Source of the DNA: an uncultured Mycoplasmataceae bacterium
GTDB lineage: Bacteria; Bacillota_I; Bacilli_A; Mycoplasmatales; Mycoplasmoidaceae
Length of the DNA stretch: 56,698 bases
Direction of reading: 5' to 3'
Assembly: GCA_949290735.1 (NCBI GenBank)
Contig: CASESV010000006.1
Location: 1-56,698, forward strand
The notes under the pieces are model-generated. The model made no database searches, was not told where the DNA came from, and saw only the letters and a list, made by a program, of their open reading frames with translations. Below are positions 52,504 to 56,698 of the stretch, in pieces (within the stretch, counting starts at the first letter, position 1; the number at the start of each line of letters is the position of its first letter). A program made the position numbers and the translations under genes.

Positions 52504-52517
52504 TTATTATATAATAA
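52504..52517. promoter_or_regulatory. Overlapping divergent -10 boxes of ispF and nrdB
   Basis: The stretch TTATTATATAATAA reads TATAAT on both strands: plus 52510-52515 and minus 52506-52511. The plus start would be near 52522, followed by AGGAGAGG before nrdB; the minus start would be near 52499, before ispF. Only one polymerase could be bound at a time. Confidence 0.5.
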
Positions 52518-52543
52518 AAAATATCGTTTTACTAGGAGAGGTT

Positions 52544-53701
52544 ATGAAAAAGGAAAGAAATCTGATAAATTTAGAAAAAAATATTAAAATTACAAAACAA
52601 AAAATATTTTTTGGTGAATACAACGGTTTTCAAAGATATGACATTTATAAGAACAATTTTTCAAAAGTAATTGAAAGAGCAATGCGTCAAGCTTTTTGAA
52701 CTCCAGAAGAGATTTCTTTGCTTCAAGATAGAGAAAATTTTAAATCTCTTCCAAAGGATATTCAAGAAATTTTAATCCATAATATCTTATTCCAAACATT
52801 GATGGATAGTGGCCAAAATCGAGGACTTGATAAAGTAATGGCCGAAATTGTAACTCAAAGTGAATGAGAAGCTGTATTTAAAACACAAGCTTTTTTTGAA
52901 CTTATTCACTCTTTGAGTTATAGTCACATTATTAGAGAAATGTTTGCATCAGATGCAACAGAAATTTTTGATCGTGTATACAATATTGAAGAAATTAAAA
53001 ATAGAATAAATAAAGAAATTGATGCATATGATGAAATTGAAGAATTAATGAATAGTAAGAAATTAGTTGAAAATGATGAAAATAAAAAGAAAATTTTAAA
53101 ACTATTAATACATATCTATTTCTTAGAAGGATTAAAATTTTATATTTCTTTTATGGTAACATATATGATTAATGTTTCATATAAGGACGCAATTAGTGGT
53201 GTTACTAGAATAATTAAACTTATTAATTTTGATGAAGATATGCATGTAGCAGTTGTAAGTGGATTAATTAATATACTAAGAAAAGATTCTAATGAAGGTT
53301 TTAGTCATTTATTTGATAACGGTTGATTTGAAGAACAAGCATATGAAATTGTTGATGGAATTGTTAAAGATGAATTAAAATGAGGTAAATTTTTATTATC
53401 ATTGGGTAATGTACCAGGATTAACAAATGATGTTTTTAAAGAATTTATGAATTATTATGCTAATGATCGTTTAAAAATAATTGGACTTGAACCAAAATAT
53501 CAAACTTCAAAACACGCTGATATTGTAGAATGATTTAAAACGTATAAAGATATAAATAAAGATAATACAGCACAACAGGAGGCCCAAGCACTTAATTACA
53601 ATATTGGAACAATGAGTGATGATATTGGTGATATAGATATGAAAAAAGAACTTGATAATTTAAATAAACTACAAGGAACTAATACAAACAAGAAAGGTTA
53701 A
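52544..53701 (+). CDS. nrdB: Ribonucleotide reductase class Ia-type small subunit
   Basis: Provides the tyrosyl radical. 385 aa. Metal ligands Asp88, Glu119, His122, Glu195, Glu231 and His234 and radical Tyr126 can be placed in LMDSGQNR, FFELIHSLSYSHIIRE, FLEGLKFY and NFDEDMHV. The sequence follows the E. coli NrdB pattern (FQTLMDSG, ELIHSLSYSHIIRE), not the shorter class Ib NrdF. Mycoplasmas usually have class Ib nrdF-nrdI-nrdE. No nrdI lies here. Trp residues are UGA. It is followed after one base by nrdA. Confidence 0.9.
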
Positions 53702-53702
53702 T

Positions 53703-56015
53703 ATGAAAAAAGAAAAAACTTTACTAAGTGATATTGAAAATCAAATAAATGATAAAACCATGGATTCAAGTGATATCATGGTTATTAAAAGAAATGGTAA
53801 TATTGTTCCATATGATGTTAATAAAATGAGACGTGTTTGCTTATGAGCATGTGATGGGGTTGAAGCATTTAGTGACTTATTATTATCTTCAACAAGAATT
53901 AAACTTTATGACAAAATAAAAATTGCTCATGTTTATGATGAACTAATTAAATCAGCTGCTAATAAAATAAGTAGAATTAATCCAGAATTTGAAAAAATTG
54001 CTGCTAAGTTATTATTACTTAAAATATATAAAGAATCATGAAATATCAAAAAAACAAGATATCCTAATTTTCTTGAAGTTGTTGAACTTGGAATTAAAAA
54101 TAAAAAATATAATGCACAGGTTTATAATAGCTATTCAGAAGATGAATTAATTGAATTAGGTAACTATATTAAACAAGAAAGAGATTTTTTATTTACTTAT
54201 AAATCATTATATATTTTTCATGAAAAATATTGTTTAAATGCAACAAAAACTAAGAAACTAGAATTACCTCAACATGCTTATATGAGAATAGCTTTGAGTT
54301 TATTTAAAGATGAATCTAAACAAATAAGAATTGATCTTGTCAAAGAAATGTATGATATTTTAAGTCAACATTATGTAACAGTTGCAACTCCTATTATGTT
54401 GAATGCTGGAACTATCAATCAACAACTTAGCTCGTGTGTTTTATCAAAGGTTGGTGACAATACTAATTCGATAATGGAAACTGCTAAACAGGTTGCAACA
54501 TACTCAAAGTTTAAAGGTGGTAATGCTGTTGATTTCACAAGTATAAGATCTTCTGGTAGTACTATTGTAGGTAATGATGGTTTTAGTTCTGGTCCAGTTC
54601 CTTTTATTAAAATATTTGAATCTACAGTTAAAGCTTTTAATCAAGGCTCAACAAGACCTGGAGCATGTGCTATTTATTTTCCGTGATGACATTATAACTT
54701 TAGAGAGTTAATTGTATTAAAAAGCAATACAGGTACAGAAGAAAATAGAGCTAGACAATTAAAGTATGCAGTTAAAATTAATAACTTATTAATTGATAGA
54801 GTACTAAGAGGTGAAGATATTACATTATTTGATCCAAAAGATGTTCCTGATTTACAAAATAGTTTTGGTGAAGAATTTAATAAAAAATATGTTGAGTATG
54901 AAAATAAATCAGGAATAAGAAAAATAACACTACCTGCAAAAGAAGTTATAGCACTAATTTTTAAAGAAAGAGTTGAAACAGGTAACATTTATTTATTCCA
55001 TGAAGAAAATGTTAATGAAGCCACATTACTAAATAGATATGTAAATAGTTCTAATTTATGTTGTGAAATAGTTTTACCTAGTAGAGAATCAATTTTAAAT
55101 CAAGAATATATTTACTTAAATGGAAATCAAAAATTGATTATGTCTGAAACTAGTGCTGGAGAAATTGCTTTATGTAATTTATCATCAATTAACATTTATG
55201 AATTTTATAAATTGAATAAAGAAAATCAAGACAAGGTTGTTAATACATTAGTTAGAGCATTGGATAACACAATTGATATTGCAACATATCCAGTTAAAGA
55301 AGCTGAAATAACCAATAAAGAATATAGATACTTAGGTATTGGTGTTTTAAATATGGCAAACTATTTTGCATCTAAAAAAATTTTTATTGATAGTCAGGAA
55401 GCTCTTGAAGAAACAAACAAGATTTTTGATGATTTAAGTTACAGAATTATTTTAGCTAGCCATAATCTTGCTAAAATAAAAGGTTCATTTACAAAATTTA
55501 ATGAAACTGAATGAGCAGCTGGTATTGTCCCAATAATGAAAGCAAATAAAAAAGCTATGGCATTAACAAACTATCAACCTGATATGAAACGTTGAAAAGA
55601 ATTAGGTGAAAAAATTAAAAATGGAGGAATTAGAAATGCACAATTAATGGCAATTGCTCCAACTGCAACAAGTGGTAAAGCAGTAAATGCTACAGAAAGT
55701 ATTGAACCAATTCAAAATTTATTTTATAAAGAGGATGGTAAAATTAATCTACCAACATTGGTTCCTAATATTAAAAATTGAAAATATTATAAAATTGCAC
55801 AAGATTGTGATCAATATATGCTAATAAAGGCTGCAGCAATCCGTCAAATGTATTTGGATCAAGCACAATCAATTAATATTTATTTTAAGAAAGTAACATC
55901 TCTTAAAGAATTTAGTTTATTTCATTTTTGAGCATTTGAACTTGGTATAAAAACATTTTATTACTGCAAAACTTTAAAAGAAGAATTAGAAGAAATATGT
56001 GAAAGTTGTTCATAA
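53703..56015 (+). CDS. nrdA: Ribonucleotide reductase class Ia-type large subunit
   Basis: Catalytic subunit reducing ribonucleoside diphosphates. 770 aa. An N-terminal ATP-cone (MVIKRNGNIVPYDVNKMRRV at about 25-44) marks allosteric activity control, which class Ib NrdE lacks. Catalytic Cys in QLSSCVL (about 244), Asn/Cys/Glu in SNLCCEIVLP (about 450-455), Cys in IALCNLSS (about 490), paired Tyr in KTFYYCKT, and a C-terminal redox CxxC (CESCS). Many Trp are UGA. This is the second gene of the nrdBA unit. Confidence 0.93.
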
Positions 56016-56107
56016 TTTAAAAAAAAATTCAAATTGCAAATTTGAAAATTTTAGCATTCTTGAAAAAATAATGTAATAGTTTATCATTAAAGTTGGGAGG
56101 CTATGTT

Positions 56108-56392
56108 ATGAACAATAAAGAATGCATTGTTAGAAGAAAACTTAAAGCATATTACTTAATGAAAAATAAAATTAAGTATCTTGGGCTAGATGACAAAGAT
56201 ATCCTAAAAAAAGTTAATTTTGTGGATGAATGTTTAAATATGTTTAATACTAATGATAAAAAATTTATAATTGATGTTTACATTCTAGATAAAAATTATA
56301 GTGATATTAACTGTTCTAAATCAAACTTTTATTACAAAAAATATAAATCATATGACACTTTAATTAATATGCTAAGTGATATCAAATGATAA
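56108..56392 (+). CDS. Small protein with HTH-like C-terminus
   Basis: 94 aa. The ATG at 56108 follows GGGAGG; an earlier TTG is less likely. It begins MNNKECIVRRKLKAYYLMKN and ends in a segment resembling a sigma-region-4 or phage-regulator helix-turn-helix (KFIIDVYILDKNYSDINCSK, then NFYYKKYK). The last codon is UGA Trp. Possibly a small transcription regulator. It is convergent with the SRP RNA and ends in the run of A that encodes that RNA's U-tail. Confidence 0.55.
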
Positions 56393-56398
56393 AAAAAA

Positions 56399-56478
56399 GT
56401 GTCGCTACACACAAGAAGCGACCTTAATGCTGCTATGTTTCCATCCTGACATGGTTCAGTGCTTAATGTTGTAACGAC
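56399..56478 (-). ncRNA. ffs: Signal recognition particle RNA (4.5S/SRP small RNA)
   Basis: The minus strand has terminal stem GTCGTTAC/GTAGCGAC and the conserved tip ATGTCAGGATGGAAACATAG, then CAGCAT, which matches the SRP RNA apical GGAA tetraloop region and asymmetric internal loop. About 80 bases, the short type of mycoplasmas. The 3' end runs into eight T on the minus strand (56391-56398). Confidence 0.9.
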
Positions 56479-56484
56479 AAATAA

Positions 56485-56490
56485 ATTATA
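56485..56490 (-). promoter_or_regulatory. -10 box of the SRP RNA
   Basis: TATAAT on the minus strand ends 6 bases before the predicted G start at 56478. Confidence 0.6.
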
Positions 56491-56520
56491 TTACAAGTTT
56501 TGATATTTACTTAATTATTT

Positions 56521-56589
56521 ATCATAAAAAAGAAAATCATAAGACACTTTGGTTAATTAAAATGATCTTATAATTTTCTTTTTTATGAT
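56521..56589. terminator. Long hairpin, likely two-way terminator
   Basis: Arms 56521-56544 and 56566-56589 pair at 23 of 24 positions. On the plus strand the right arm is followed by TTTTTTATT. The right arm also codes for the end of the partial gene at the window edge, whose stop is in the loop. Confidence 0.6.
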
Positions 56590-56698
56590 TTTTTTATTCT
56601 TAATGTTAGTGCTAATGGAATTCCCCACTTTTGCTAATGGTAATTCCCCAGGTAATTTAGTTATAACATAATCATAATTGAAATTGACTTTTATTCAC
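56557..56698 (-). CDS. C-terminal end of an unknown protein (cut by window edge)
   Basis: About 46 codons before UAA at 56557-56559, containing NFNYDYVITKLPGELPLAK and a Lys/Ile-rich end. Composition suits a coding region, but the product is not recognised and only the tail is visible. The stop lies in the loop of a long hairpin. Confidence 0.45.

Noticed and set aside
52494-52543. NrdR boxes before nrdB
   Set aside because: No pair of ACACWATATATWGTGT-like sites could be seen.

Overview
The window is mycoplasma (Mollicutes) DNA: very AT-rich, and almost every gene can only be read through if UGA means tryptophan (genetic code 4). Proof is local: S8 and S14 end in their family-typical Trp only if UGA is read through, and ackA, pflA, ftsH, the aldehyde dehydrogenase and both ribonucleotide reductase genes are whole only under that code. 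An IspF gene, a BspA-like leucine-rich-repeat protein, a glycyl-radical pair and very large repeat surface proteins recall the Mycoplasma penetrans/iowae (Malacoplasma) branch or a relative such as Candidatus M. girerdii. That placement is inference only; no 16S gene is in the window.

Layout. 1-1323: start of an unknown gene and a BspA-like LRR surface protein. 1464-13575 (minus strand): the full S10-spc ribosomal run rpsJ-rplC-D-W-B-rpsS-rplV-rpsC-rplP-rpmC-rpsQ-rplN-X-E-rpsN-H-rplF-R-rpsE-rplO-secY-adk, without rpmD (L30) and ending at adk. Several ribosomal proteins carry long tails. L22 and L23 share a duplicated zinc-ribbon tail, and the L22 copy is out of frame by one base. 13838-14771: six tRNAs (Tyr, Gln, Lys, Leu, Gly, Ser) with a UPF0145 gene and a tRNA-like relic inside the cluster. 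14844-20045: greA, rlmH, a PEBP-family gene, pta, a 40-aa basic protein, coaE, mutM and a 5'-3' exonuclease. 20048-26842: one 2,264-aa repeat surface protein. 26913-34197: ackA, pstB-phoU, rpmB, a Cof-type phosphatase, trpS, membrane proteins and a GrcA/PFL-activase pair. 34207-44880: a DUF31 protease, surface proteins, an aldehyde dehydrogenase, rpsD with a structured leader, two low-complexity proteins, a TtcA-like enzyme and two hydrolases. 45015-48556 (plus strand): efp-nusB-rsmE-membrane protein-mtaB. 48574-52493 (minus): unknown gene, ftsH, hpt, ispF. 52544-56392 (plus): class Ia-type ribonucleotide reductase (nrdB-nrdA) and a small HTH-like protein, then the SRP RNA on the minus strand.

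Together the genes describe a fermenting parasite: pta/ackA make ATP from acetyl-CoA, the glycyl-radical pair suggests pyruvate formate-lyase activity, and the surface is dominated by large repeat proteins and a candidate protease. The most unusual items are the zinc-ribbon tails on two exit-tunnel ribosomal proteins (one frameshifted), a D-arm-less tRNA-like element in the tRNA cluster, a stand-alone glycyl-radical domain beside its activase, a class Ia-type rather than Ib ribonucleotide reductase, and the giant repeat surface protein. No CRISPR array, insertion sequence, rRNA gene or phage region was seen.
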